A DNA stretch of 64,000 nucleotides from Arcuatula senhousia. Taxonomy: Eukaryota; Mollusca; Bivalvia; Mytilida; Mytilidae. The notes beneath the pieces were generated by a model that saw only the letters and a program-made list of their open reading frames with translations, did not search any database and was not told the DNA's origin. Positions within the stretch are counted from its first letter, which is position 1, and each line of letters opens with the position of its first letter. Made by a program: the position numbers and the translations under genes. Below are positions 10,333 to 21,884 of this stretch, piece by piece. The DNA is taken from positions 65,693,022 to 65,757,021 of the forward strand of contig OZ020306.1 of assembly GCA_963971305.1 (NCBI GenBank), in the 5' to 3' direction.

Positions 10333-11254
10333 AGTAAAAAAAATGACCAGATTTCGTTAACAGAAAGTAGGTCAATGACAGTCCTGAAAAGTCATGCTGT
10401 ATTCCAAATATCAAGGGACTGTGGTTAGTAGTTGCCAAAAAAACTATACATAACGAAAATGTTTTCCCGCCCGCTCGGCATTTCACCATTTTATACTCCG
10501 GACGTTTCACTCCATAGTATTCGGTAAGAAATCATCTCGATGCTCAAGTCTCATTTATATTTGCTCGTATATACATTTTATAATGTTACTTTTTTGGTGA
10601 ATAGATTTTCCTTTTGCAAAGCACCAACAATACAGGTTGTTACAAAAAGAAGAACTGCTGTATCTTGCAAAGCAGATAGAAGAAAGGACGTTTTAAATTT
10701 TGGGATCGACTATATCACTGGTTTATGGTGAACTCTTCCTTGGGAATGATTTTTTTGGAATCAACATAAAATAGATCTACAGATTAAAAACCATATTGAA
10801 AAAGTCCTATTCTCTTTATCGGTAATCAACGATGGACAACATGTGATTTTTTCGTTAATTTTTTTTTCATGTTTTTGTGCTATGTCACCTACTGTCCCCG
10901 ATAAGTTGGATGATACACACCTGTTCACCTTTTCAGAATTAATCAGCGGCGCACATCAAAGGAAAATTGTTATGATAACATTGTGTACCGATAAATGTAA
11001 CACTATCAGTTTATACATGGTTCACGACACAAAAAGTAATGCGTGTAAACAAGGGTTAATTTGTTCAAATTTTATTTTTAAGAGGCATTTTCATATAAAT
11101 CTCTTTTCTAATAAATTTAAACGAATTTTCTAATGTAAATATTCTGCAAGTAGAGCTTTTTCGTATTTGCGTAACAACTTTAATATGAGCTCATTTCACA
11201 GTGTCATTAGTCATTTCACCAAAATGATTAAATCGGTTGTACGGCCTGTGTCTG
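10333..11254. other. No assigned gene; two unexplained plus-strand open frames
   Basis: Frames at 10540-10731 (63 aa) and 10843-11133 (96 aa) have no motif I recognise, no clear splice sites and AT-driven composition. I treat them as chance frames. Confidence 0.35.
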
Positions 11255-11450
11255 AGATGTAGAATAAATGTACGCAAAACAGCCCACATAGATAAGCGAC
11301 AATTTGAAAAGATCAAATGGATATCAAAAACAAACAGCAGCCATCAACCAGGCTGATATGAGTTTTTTGCTGTTGCTGTTTTGAGATTGGTCCAAGGTAA
11401 AAATAATTGTATAAACAATTCAAATCCAGTGACTCGTTTTACCAACATGA
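11255..11450 (+). repeat. Repeat family B fragment
   Basis: Shares TGAGATGTAGAATAAATGTACGC, by position 11251-11272, then CAGCCCACATAGATAAGCG and ACAATTCAAATCCAGTGACTC with the copy at 7490. Confidence 0.55.
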
Positions 11451-11518
11451 TTAAATTGGTGAAACTAGTGTTGTTGATTTATGGTCAGGGTACTTTTGTA
11501 TAAACTTTCCTGTTTGTT

Positions 11519-11880
11519 TAATGCTGCTTAAGAAATTTTACGGTGGACACCATGCACTCGTAGACAAATATACATGGGATTTCTATCTCTCAAATGAGTG
11601 CAGATGTTGGTTTGTCGTAGAAATTTGTTTTGTCTTCCTTTACCGGATTTGACACACTGAATTGGAAATTAGCAACACGACGGGTGTGCTATTGCAGGCA
11701 GGAACCGCTAACTCTTACGGAGCACCTGGGTTCACTCTTGTTACGACTTGAGTTTGAATTGTTGATTTCCGTTTGGTTGATTTTGTGTTTTGTGCTTCTT
11801 CGTGTTAACCGGTTTCGACGTTGACCTTTCGGACTTTTGACACTCAAATGTCCCACTATTGGTGCCTCTTTGCTCCTCTC
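11519..11880 (+). pseudogene. Penelope-like 3' end fragment (last RT codons and 3' UTR)
   Basis: Begins at the conserved AAGAAATTTTACGG, keeps ATGAGTGCAGATGTTGG near the stop, then the 3' UTR words TTACCGGATTTGACAC, GACGGGTGTGCTAT, GGAGCACCTGGGTTCACTC and TTTCGGACTTTTGACACTC. 5'-truncated. Confidence 0.8.
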
Positions 11881-13154
11881 AAACATGGAAAAACCCTTTA
11901 CGTCCATATCTAACTTGGGACTCTTTGTGTTGCTATGCCGACACAATAATCTTCAAACAATAAAGAGTTCACAGTAATTTTCTATAACGGGAGAAGACCT
12001 GGTTATAAAAGACCCTTTAGCACATATGTACATGTAATAGTATATAATTAAACATAGAATTGAATTATTTCCAAATAGTGTGAAAACTGACCAGGATAAT
12101 TACAACATATTTAACACTTGATGACTCTAATTTGATTCGATGATACATGTATTTGTTTCTATCTAATTGGACCTGATGACGCAGGATGATCTACTTGTTT
12201 CTTTTGTAGAACGTGGTTACACCATGCAGATAAATCCTCGATATAAGGTGTTTCAATATAATTGCAGTCCTAGTTACTAACCGCAAAATAATGTTCTTTT
12301 TATCATATTACATACAATTATACTAAATATGCGAGGTTACTTTCAAAGCAGAGCAATTTCGACCATACCAATGAAATGAACAGTCAACCAATGTGGCATT
12401 CAAATGTGATAGGAATCGAAAGTAAAACGTCCAAAAGGACATGGCACATTCAGTTTACATGAACGTAAACACGAAGAAAGCGACATTAAAACATTCATAC
12501 AAAAATAACCGAAAAGCAATCAACAACAGCATCAAGAGCTCCGGGAGGGTAAATAGTTAAAGTGAAGTAGAGAAAGCATTAACACTTGTAATAGTATGCT
12601 TTGCATACACATTGACAAAAAAACATTCTATGCGGTTTGAATGCTTAAACGCGTCACCTTTGATTGAAAATAGCTGCCACTGCAATAGAAAATTAACAAT
12701 AGTTAACTTACAATTTCCATTATTTCCAGGGTATACCATTTTAGCCATTTTTTGCTTGTGTATTTATTTTTTATATATATATAAACAAATTACTCAGCAC
12801 ATCAAAGATAAAACAATGCAAATAAAACTATGAACTGCGTTAAAGTAATTGTATTTACTTAATGCAACTGATTATTTCATAATAAAGTTATGATATCTAT
12901 AATTTTTAAATCCTTTGACACACAAATATTTTTTTAAATTGTCACTGTTTTTGACAAATGCGCAGCCAAGGGCATCATCACAATGTCAGGAGCTCTGCCT
13001 ACATGTACATATTTGTCCGTACACCCTGTCACTGAATACATGAGCCTAGGGTAATTTAAGCGAAGGTACTTTTTTCCTTGTACCTGATTTGGCCTCCGCT
13101 TCAATTTTCGGCGGTCACAGTTTTGTCGTCAGGATAATTTCTTCTAAAAATCGC
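11881..13154. other. No gene seen; possible decayed Penelope-like 3' UTR on minus strand
   Basis: At 12380-12560 the words GGCATTCAAATGT, ACGTCCAAAAGGAC, CAATCAACAACAGC and AGCTCCGGGAGGGTAA occur in the order expected of a minus-strand Penelope-like 3' UTR, but divergence is high. The overlapping short frames at 12557-12833 show no motif. A GC-richer patch at 12960-13150 is unassigned. Confidence 0.4.
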
Positions 13155-13631
13155 CGGGGGGCGAATAGGCCCGCAGCATAGCCTAGCTTGTCGTAAGAGG
13201 TGACTTAGGGTATTGGGATTCTGACGTCGGGTCAGTGCTCGGCCCACAGAGCGACTAAGTGCGTAATGGGGTGTCCCTCGTCTGCGGGGTTTGTCAGGTC
13301 TATAATACGGAAACCTTCACCGCTGACCATAGTGGGCCAACGTGTTGAGAGTGCCATGCTTCATGCTAGTAAAAGACCACTTAGCGGACTGCAAAGTAGT
13401 GCACCACATAGGCTAAAATTTCCGCCCCTACCCACCTCTCCCCTTTTCCAGTGGTTCTTCAAAATTAACTGTTCCTTTGTTTCCCACCCCACCCTTATAT
13501 TTCATTTATCATCATCATTTCATGTTCATTTTTTCATCCTTTTCATGTTCATTGCCTGTAAATAACCTATATATTGTTGCAAGTGCAAGGGTGTAATATA
13601 CCAACTCACTCACTCACTCACTCACTCACTT
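13155..13631 (+). mobile_element. SINE-like element, copy 2, ACTC tail
   Basis: Contains GGCGAATAGGCCCGCAGC, a CGTAAGAGGTGAC block, GTCAGGTCTATAATACGGAAACC and GTAAAAGACCACTTAGCGG, and ends in a perfect (ACTC)n run at 13602-13631. It directly abuts the 48-bp minisatellite. Confidence 0.72.
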
Positions 13632-13649
13632 GTCTAATGAGATAATTCC

Positions 13650-14090
13650 TTGAAATGTATTCCAGCGTGCTGACGTTGGTAGTCTTGTATTCTATCCTTG
13701 AAATGTATTCCAGCGTGCTGACGTTGGTAGTCTTGCATTCCATCCTCGAAATGTATTCCAGCGTGCTGACGTTGGTAGTCTTGAATTCTTTCCTTGAAAT
13801 GTATTCCAGCGTGCTGACGTTGGTAGTCTTGCATTCCATCCTCGAAATGTATTCCAGCGTTGTTACGTTGGTAGTCTTGTATTCTATCCTTGAAATGTAT
13901 TCCAGCGTGCTGACGTTGGTAGTCTTGTATTCTATCCTTGAAATGTATTCCAGCGTGCTGACGATGGTAGTCTTGCATTCTATCCTTGAAATGTATTCCA
14001 GCGTGCTGACGTTTGTAGTCTTGTATTCTATCCTTGAAATGTATTCCGGCGTGCTGACGTTGGTAGTCTTGCATTCTATCAGAATAGTTC
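13650..14090. repeat. 48-bp minisatellite, about 9 units
   Basis: The unit carries TTGAAATGTATTCCAGCGTG followed by CTGACGTTGGTAGTCTTG; the period is 48 bp. Because 48 is divisible by three and the unit lacks stops, both strands are open. The minus frame repeats a 16-residue unit containing QDYQRQHAGIHF. Substitutions between units are not concentrated at third positions, so coding constraint is not evident. Confidence 0.88.
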
Positions 14091-14602
14091 AAGAATATCA
14101 GAATCATGACAAGAATGAAAATTAATGAACAACATAAAGTACAATGTAATTACAAGATAATTTAAAATTCTAAGGAAAAAACAAGACATAAACTAAGGAA
14201 TAAATAGACTAAACCTTCCTTTGAAAAGCCAAAAGACAATGATTTGTTTTAAATAAATTTCTATTGTTAATCAATTTCAAAGATTGTCGGTAGGTAGGAT
14301 GTAATAATTATTCACCGGAAACCTATTTCTTTTTTCTTTATATCAAACAGTTTTTTGTGCATAAGGAAAAGAAACGGTAAAATATTTTGATTTATAAGGC
14401 TGTTCATAATTCAAGAACTATGTATTTTAAAAGTATGAAAAACTGGAAAAGGTCATACTTGTTAGTATTGACTTCCTCCATAGTTAATTGACAACTACTC
14501 GGGTTTGCCTCGTAAAGGGACCGAAGATTGGGGATAGAATATTTCAACTGCACGAACTGCCTGTAATGGTGGAATGCGACATCTAAAAAGGTCAGTTTTT
14601 AT
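14091..14602. other. No gene seen
   Basis: AT-rich sequence between the minisatellite and the Mutator-like element. No supported feature. Confidence 0.5.
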
Positions 14603-15929
14603 ATAGATTACCGGGTGTAGGTAATCATCGAGTTCGAGTTCGAGTCAGAGTTAAAGTTCGAGTTAGAGTTCGAGTTACAATTCGAGTTCGAGTTAGAGTT
14701 CGAGTTAAAGTTCGAGTTATTTTTCGAGTTCGAGTTAAATTTTGAGCTAACTCGAAACGGTAATTTTCATAGACATAGTCGAGTTACGACTCGAGTTCGA
14801 GTTAGAGTTCGAGTTAGAGTTCGAGTTACAAATCCAGTTAGAGTTCGAGTTACAAATTATTTATTGTTCTATGTCCAGAATTTGGTCTTTCATGCATCAT
14901 TATACCCCCTCTAGAAAAAAATGGGGCGTATAAAGTGATAGAAGTGTCTGTCCATCGTCCCGTCCGTCCGTCCGTCCGTCCTGCTTTCCTTACACTTTAG
15001 GGTACCCATCTCTTATCACAACTCCTCCTAAACTCCTTGATGAATTTTCATGAAACTTTCACACGATCTGTGTGACAAAATGTAGATATGCACCTCTTTT
15101 AAAATTTGATCAAACTGATTTTGGGGAAGCGAAACATGGAAATCGCTATTCAACTATCCGCAACTTCTCCCAAACCCATCAATGGATGTCAGTGAAACTT
15201 TCACACCATCTTCGTGAAATAGTGTAGATTTGCACCCCTAGTTTAAAATTTGATCTGTTTTTAGGAAAGAGGTAGCGGGGTATTTATTAGTAAGCCACGA
15301 CTAACAGTTTTTCTAGTTTGTTTAGGGATTGGTTTTAAATCTTATGCATTGTATATTTTATTTCCAACTTTTCCAAGCCAGAATATTTATTAACAAAAAC
15401 AGCCCCCCTCAAAATCAAATGGTCTTCCCCTTAGTCTTGTCCTAAAAACTAAACTGACGACTTTGATAAAAATTAAAACTTTTTGTTTTCTTTTTTCTGT
15501 AAACGCGGCCTTTTTTTGCAACAAAATAAACCAAGGTATTTCAAAGTATTGTCTCGTCCTTGGGAGAATTAACATATTTTTTTTTCTTAAACCACAGCAC
15601 AACATAATAGATGTCTGAATTATTATTTTTTCTCGTGGAAAGTGTTGTAGTTTGCTAAAAATATGTTTTCTTTAGGTCGGAACTCTAACTTGAACCCGAT
15701 TTGTAACTCGAACTCTAACTCGAACTCGAACTTTAACTCGAGTCGTAACTCGACTATGTCTATGAAAATTACTGTTTCGAGTTAGCTCAAAATTTAACTC
15801 GAACTCGAAAAATAACTCGAACTTTAACTCGAACTCTAACTCGAACTCGAATTGTAACTCGAACTCTAACTCGAACTTTAACTCTGACTCGAACTCGAAC
15901 TCGATGATTACCTACACCCATAGATTACC
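14603..15929. mobile_element. Mutator-like non-autonomous DNA transposon with CGAGTT-rich TIRs and 10-bp TSD
   Basis: The element proper is 14613-15919 (1307 bp), flanked on both sides by ATAGATTACC (14603-14612 and 15920-15929). It starts GGGTGTAGGTAATC and ends GATTACCTACACCC. The inverted repeats, about 225 bp each (14613-14838 and about 15690-15919), consist mostly of CGAGTT hexamers and variants around a unique block (TTTTGAGCTAACTCGAAAC..GGTAATTTTCATAG) in which the arms differ by about one base. The interior holds (CCGT)n near 14960-14980 and no transposase. A 9-10 bp TSD with long TIRs is typical of Mutator-like elements. Confidence 0.82.
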
Positions 15930-16220
15930 CGTAAAGGGAATAGATAAAAAAGAACTATACGAATACTGTAACTGTAAGCAAGTTTACAAATAGATACTCT
16001 CACTTGCCTTCATATTGAATGCTATATTGGATAAAATCTAAAGTCCAATTGTCTTCACTCATCAAACTCCTTTCCAAATCCAATGAAAATTAAAATTTGT
16101 GTTTGTGTCCAAAAACGATGTCTCCCCCTGTTTCCCCCCCCCCAAAGTTCTAAGTTCAAAATGTCATAACTCATACAATATTTTGCGGAAAAAAATTTCC
16201 CGGTAGTTTGCACAACAAGA

Positions 16221-16420
16221 TCGCAATGAAAGAGGGAGGTTTGGCGCCATTAAACCTGGTTTAACCCACCATTTTGTTTGAAATGCCTGTACCAAGTCAG
16301 GACCATCGCGATCCACCAGTTCTCCGGTATGACTGATTCGTTTTTGTCATTTTCTCTGGACTATGAAATTGATCATTCAAGTTCGGTTGTTTTGTTATTA
16401 CCTTTATTTACATACGATAT
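16221..16420 (+). repeat. Dispersed repeat family A, copy 2
   Basis: Starts GATCGCAATGAAAGAGGGAGG and reaches GGACCATCGCGATC (16300-16313), giving the family's terminal inverted repeat, then TTGATCATTCAAGTTCGG and TTGTTATTACCTTTATTTAC. Confidence 0.75.
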
Positions 16421-16432
16421 CCTACCTATATA

Positions 16433-16967
16433 TACTAATGGAAAAAAGAAACTGTGCATTTCTTTGAAAAATCACAAATTCAAAATTTTATTTAGTATTT
16501 GATACATTTTATCACAAATGCATTGCAAAATCATTTTCTCAAGATCTCGACAAAAAAATTCATTTTTAGATCCCCAAAAGATGTTTTGTTTGCAATTTGA
16601 AATCAGGTAGTGTCAATTTGAAATTCACAAAATTACACTTTGGAAATCATGCACATTCTTCAAATTATGTTTTCTTAGCTGATTTTCACCAAAAACGTTA
16701 CTCCTTTTAGTGGTTGAATGTTTACAGGTTAAATTTTGAGTGAAAATCTTGATTTTTCATTTTTGGGTTTAAAAAGTGGTTTTTTGAATCTCAGGAACTG
16801 GAATTCAAAATTTTTCGAATTTTTACCCAAAAATGATCCGCATGGTCCACTCGACATTCAGTGAAAATTTCAACTCGATAACGGTATTTTTACGATTTTC
16901 TGATTAAGAGAAATATGGGTACAATTGATTTCCAATAGACATGCGCAGTTTCTTTTTTCCATGAGTA
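16433..16967. mobile_element. Mariner-like MITE with TA target duplication
   Basis: TACTAATGGAAAAAAGAAAC at the left matches, inverted, GTTTCTTTTTTCCATGAGTA at the right (one mismatch), each flanked by TA. Length 535 bp, no transposase frame. Ends and TA duplication fit a Tc1/mariner-derived non-autonomous element. It lies inside the 170-bp tandem repeat, next to the family A copy. Confidence 0.75.
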
Positions 16968-17758
16968 TACCAAGTTTCTTTGAATTCAGTTCAGTAGTAT
17001 AAGAGGAGTTGCACTGACAAGATGATAGGTGAGGAATTTCGGCAAATTTCTAAGTTCAAAGGGCTATAACTCCCACACAAATTTGAGGATCAAAATTTTC
17101 TGGTTACATGCACAATTACATATGGTGTCCTTTCTATATACCAAGTTTCATTGAATTCGGTAGAGTAGTTTCAGAGGAGTTGCACTGACAAGATGACAAT
17201 GAAAATTTTCAGCATTTTTTTTAACTTCAAAGGGTCATAACTCCTACAAAAAATTATGGATCAAAATTTCTTGCTAATATGCACTACTAAATAAGGTGCC
17301 CTTCCTTTAACTTAGTTTCATTAAATTCGATTCATTAGTTTCAGAGGGATGACAATAAAGATTTGTGGCAAATTTCTAAGTTCAAAGGGCCATAACTCCC
17401 ACGAAAATTTTAAGGTTCCAAATTCCCTGCTAATATGCACACGTCAACTAAATATGACGTCCTTCCTATATATTAAGTCTGATTGAATTCGGTTCAGTAG
17501 TTTCAGAGGAGTTGCGCTCCCAAACTTTGTGACGGAAGGACCGACGGACTGACAGACGGACACAACAAATACAAAGTGTCACTCCACAAAAGTGGGGGGG
17601 AGACATAATTCATCATGAACTTCTTCCTTTGAGTACAAAATATCAAAATCCAGCAAGCAATTAAAGAGGAGTAGCACTTTCGAGCAATGTGAGACTGACG
17701 ACTGGGCAGACAATCAGACAGACAGAATAATAGACAGGTTGATGCCTATATACATGTA

Positions 17759-18281
17759 GTCCCGTGCGGAGCCCGGGAGGCGAATAGGCCCGCAGCAGCG
17801 CTAAGCTTGTCGGTAAAAGTCCACTAAAGAGCGCTCAGAAACCTGACATCGGGGTCAGGCCGCTTTGCCCACAAAGCGACTGGGATGTGTCCCCCAGGTG
17901 GTTGAATGGGGCAGCCCTGACATCGAGAGATGCGGGGTCGTCAGGCGATAATGCGGAAACCTGACCGCAAACCATATTGGTGCACCGTGTTGGGAAACTG
18001 TCACGTTCCTCGCACGTTAAAAAACCCTGCTGCAGGTCTCGGTAAGAGTAGGACCCGTAGGATCCCCATGCAGGAGGCTATATTTCCCGTTCCTACCCAT
18101 CACTCCTTTTTCCAGTGGCAGTCAAAACTATCCTACCCGATTGGCCTTGTGTCCCCATTTCCTCCACTTCATCATCATTTCATGTTCATTGTATCACCAT
18201 TTTCATGTTCATCTCCCTGATATAGCCGAAATCGTGCTGCTTGGGAGTAAAGCAATAACTAACTAACTAACTAACTAACCT
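17759..18281 (+). mobile_element. SINE-like element, copy 3, AACT tail
   Basis: A longer member (about 523 bp): GTCCCGTGCGGAGCCCGGG, GCGAATAGGCCCGCAGCAGC, CGGTAAAAGTCCACTAAAGAGC, GGTGGTTGAATGGGGCAGCC, then CTGATATAGCCGAAATCGTGC and TGGGAGTAAAGCAATAACTAACTAACT. The tail is (AACT)n and not (ACTC)n, so it marks a distinct subfamily. Confidence 0.72.
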
Positions 18282-19974
18282 ATATACATGTTTATTTGTA
18301 CACTAAAACTTTGTTTTAAGGGTAGGCTTTAAGAGGATGTTCACAAAAAAAAAAAACTTTTCTGTGCGGACAAATTTAACTGTACACGTATTCTTATACA
18401 AAAATGTGTTTTTGTCTAAAAAAGAATTATGCTTGTAAAATAGATTTCGATTCGAGTTCGAAAAAACACAATTAAACAGTGAAAAGTATTTTTTTTAAAT
18501 ATAGTATACACGACCTGCTCAAATAAGCACACACTAAATGCTATGAAAATCAAATGACTTTCAAATAATATTTGTTTTTTTTTTTTGTTTGCTAAAACCG
18601 TTTTGTTTTTTACAAAAAAAATAATTATTTAAAGAAGTGTACAAACTTCAATATCGTTTCTTTTTAGGCTAAGCATATTTAAGGTTACCGACTACCAAAT
18701 CGACAATGAGATTTGGAACGTGAAAGTACATTTTGTAGTCCTAAGAATTTAGACTGTTTAAAAAATGAATATATATTTGGTTAAATCTATGTCTGACAGA
18801 CATATCAAATTTATTAAATTTATACACAATCGTCATGTTTGCTTGCTTTGATGTTTTTTCCAGGCCTTTTACTTCTTACATAATTATGTTCTAATTTTAC
18901 CAAAAAATAGTAACATATTTTGTTTATAAAAAGGAATACGTTATGAAATTATGTTTGAAATGCCTTTGTTGAAAATTCCTCTAGCGTGTAGCACCAGATT
19001 GTCAATTTTTTGGGTTATTTTTCATATCTTTTTACATTTGCACTTTAACTTTGCACCTTGTTTTCTTCTAGACGGGTTATTAAAAGTTGTCTTCTTTTCT
19101 TTAGATTTTTACTTTGAAATTAATACTATCCATATCAAATTGAAAACTGTAGATAAAAGAATCTCTCAGAAATAATGTTGACAAATTAGCTACACATAAT
19201 GATCAGTTCCGGATTTCGCCCTTTTACGCCTTCAGAAATAAAAGAACATCATGATGTTCAAATAAGAGTTATTGGATTAATCTACTCAATCATTTTCTAC
19301 AAAACGGTCTTTTGTTTAAAAATAAATGTATAAGTGACTCACTTACTCATCCTTAAGAGGCCACATCTTGCACTTTTTGTGTGTGAGTTTAAGTCCTCTT
19401 CATGTTCTTTTATCATTACTTCTGTCTTTCTTTCTTTCTACGGACCAGCTTGGTGGAAAAAATGGCGATGACGTCAGAGCAATCTCGGACTTGTATTCAC
19501 TTAAATCGAATTTCAGAAATTTCTGTCGTACCAAGTAATTTCTAAACATTTAAAAAGATTTTACATGTTTTACTGATACATAATTGTAAGAGGGAACTTT
19601 GCAAGTCATTTCTTTTAAATCACCATTATTTATTTTCATTCATTGCAATATTTTTTTTACATTCGGTTGTATTTCATATGTTGTAAATAATTTGTGGTTA
19701 AAACATGTCATAAAAAAGGCCATGCAGTATAAACAACAATTTTATTTCTAATTTAACCTTCTGTTATTGATACAGCTGATTCTTGGTTTTTGTAAGACAA
19801 TAATATAATAGTCATAAACCAGACAGTAGCTATTTTAAACAAAACTTTTCTTTGTGCAATTAATAGCTTTACACAGCTATATGTAGATATTCCAGCTGTA
19901 CCTACCCCTAGTCTGTTTGCTGGATAGATCAACCTAGTGCTATTCATATCAGATATTTTTAATAATTGATTTTC
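18282..19974. other. No assigned gene
   Basis: AT-rich. The 74-aa frame at 18951-19175 and the minus frame at 19753-20055 show no recognisable domain, and the latter overlaps a Penelope-like 3' UTR remnant. No repeat was recognised. Confidence 0.4.
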
Positions 19975-20085
19975 AGCGGTTTTTGATTTGTTGTCTGTTT
20001 TTTCGTCCTTGTTTGTGTTAACTGGTTTCGTCTCTACCCTTTCAAACTGTGACATGCAGATACCCTATTAGTACTTCTGCTTTAA
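19975..20085 (+). pseudogene. Penelope-like 3' UTR remnant
   Basis: TTGTTGTCTGTTTTTTCGTCC, by position 19989-20009, ACTGGTTTCGTCTCTACCC and GATACCCTATTAGTACTTCTGC match the last 110 bp of the copy at 36705-37650. Confidence 0.6.
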
Positions 20086-20089
20086 ATAA

Positions 20090-20370
20090 GCTAAATATAT
20101 TAAGAATTAAAGGTACTAACAAAACTTCCGAACTTGAAAGATCATTCTTATAGTCCAGAGAAAATGACAAAAACGAATCAGTCATACCGGAGAATTTGTG
20201 GATCGCAATGGCCCTGACTTGGTACAGGCATTTCAAACGAAATTGTGGGTTTACCAGGTTTTATGGCGCCAAACCTCCCTCTTCCATTGCGATCTTGACC
20301 ATAGAACACAACATAGTTGCGAGACACAGTAGGGATATTGAGGTGATCATCTCAGTACAGCAGACCAGTC
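20090..20370 (-). repeat. Dispersed repeat family A, copy 3 (minus)
   Basis: Reverse complement of the family: GAACTTGAAAGATCATTC, GGATCGCAATGGCCCTGAC, TTGGTACAGGCATTTC, GGTTTTATGGCGCCAAACC, TCCATTGCGATCTTG. It extends to GTGATCATCTCAGTAC, which matches the start of copy 1 at 822. Confidence 0.75.
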
Positions 20371-20813
20371 AAACACTTACTTTAACTACCATATCTTTTA
20401 ACTCAATTTTTAACTTTTCTACTAGTGGCTGATAACGAAATTACACTGATTCATATCATAACCCCCACTCAAAAGGGAGGGGATATAATTCATCGATTTG
20501 AATATCCGTCCGGTGTAAACTTGCCTGCAGAATTTTCTCGGCTTTTTCTGAAGGGATAAGTTCCAAATTGATTTAAAAATTCAGCATGCAAGTTTTACAT
20601 AAGAAAAAAACTTATTGTTGTGTAACAACACTTTACCAAAAATAGACTAATTACATATAGAACAGTCATTAACTGCTATCACCTTTCATAACACTTATAA
20701 TTGGGAAGTAGAATAAAATTAATACTTTCAAAGTCGGCATTGAACTTGAAATAAAAGTGTATTGCTATCGCCAGTCGTTAGCAGGGATAATTGCTGTAGC
20801 GATTAGCCACGGC

Positions 20814-21329
20814 TATTGATATGGCACGCTATTTTAACAAAAACCCTGGTATCTATAGGATACCTCAGATAGCTGGGGGTTAACTGGCAGCTATCTGGGG
20901 GTTTTCAGAGCGAAACTCTTAATTAGATCAGGTATTGAGGGTTATTTCAGGAAACTGTGGGGTTCCTATCAGCTATCCGATGGATACCGCAAAAACTCCT
21001 GTTATTAAGAGTTATTAAAAATAATTCATTGGAAGCTTAGCTTTGTAATATTTTTTTAGGTATTGATAGTTTTCAGCTTTACATTGATTAATTCTGCTTT
21101 CAGTGAGTTAAATAGCATTTACTTGCAATATCTGTAGGTAGAAAGGGTTTAATCAGGTATCTATGTGATAGCTGACAGCAAAGCCCAAGTTATTAAGATA
21201 ACTCTTAATACCTGATGTAATTGAGAGTTTCGTCCAGAAAACCCCCAGATAGCTGCCAATAAACCCACAGTTATCTGAGGTATCCTATAGATAACAGGGT
21301 TTTTGTTAAAATGGCGTGCCATATATTGA
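20814..21329. mobile_element. 504-bp non-autonomous TIR element with 6-bp TSD
   Basis: The element is 20820-21323, starting TATGGCACGC and ending GCGTGCCATA, with TATTGA directly outside both ends. The inverted repeats run about 180 bp each and contain TTTTAACAAAAACCCTG, ATCTATAGGATACCTCAGAT, GGCAGCTATCTGGGGGTTTTC and CATCAGGTATT or close variants. The centre, about 140 bp, is AT-rich. No coding frame. Superfamily unassigned. Confidence 0.78.
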
Positions 21330-21549
21330 TACGATAGCCTTTCAGTTACTGACCAATCAAAACAGCCGATGGTCTAAGTGTCTCATCACATATCAAATTA
21401 CATATCAATATACACGCTCGCAAAATAGTTCCTTTTCCAATATCGAATTAGTATTACTCTACCAGTACTTTCAGTAATTTGAACACACGTGTGAACATTT
21501 GAAATGGTATGTTATTCTAGTTATAGTCTAATAATTGACAAGTAAAACC

Positions 21550-21665
21550 ATCAGCTTTGATAAAGATTCCTGGCTCAGGACAACATATTTAAAATGTGTC
21601 GGAGTAAACTATAGTTTTACGGGCCCAACTTTCCCCTATCGATAATCAATAACAAAGTACAAACT
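21550..21665 (+). repeat. Repeat family C fragment
   Basis: AAAGATTCCTGGCTCAGGAC, AAATGTGTCGGAGTAAAC, GGGCCCAACTTTCCCCTATC match the C part at 7730-7820. Confidence 0.55.
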
Positions 21666-21884
21666 AACACATTGTAAAAATCAAATCGATAGAAGTTACA
21701 GTTATAAAAGAGATTACCCGAGACAAAAGGACCAGAAAAAATGGAAGGTACTCTCTTTAGTACACTATAAGCTTAGAAAAGTAAGATCCCCTCTGTTTTT
21801 CAACATTTACTTGGGGTATTTTTGGCTTTCTCTCTTACCGATTTCTTTTCATATTATAAATGCAAACTTTTGTTACGTAAGCAG

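Larger units (their letters stand above)
16140..17540 (+). repeat. Degenerate tandem repeat, unit about 170 bp, with two nested insertions
   Basis: Recurring words are TTCTAAGTTCAAAGGGC(T/C)ATAACTCC, by position 17050-17073 and 17377-17400, then CACAA, a TATA..CCAAGTTTCATTGAATTCGG block and CAGAGGAGTTGCACTGACAAGATG. About four or five units. A family A copy and a mariner-like MITE interrupt it at 16221-16967. The tail at 17525-17600 has GACGGACTGACAGACGGAC. Confidence 0.65.

Noticed and set aside
19753..20055. 100-aa minus frame with a hydrophobic stretch
   Set aside because: Its first third overlaps a Penelope-like 3' UTR remnant on the other strand, and there are no splice or family signals.
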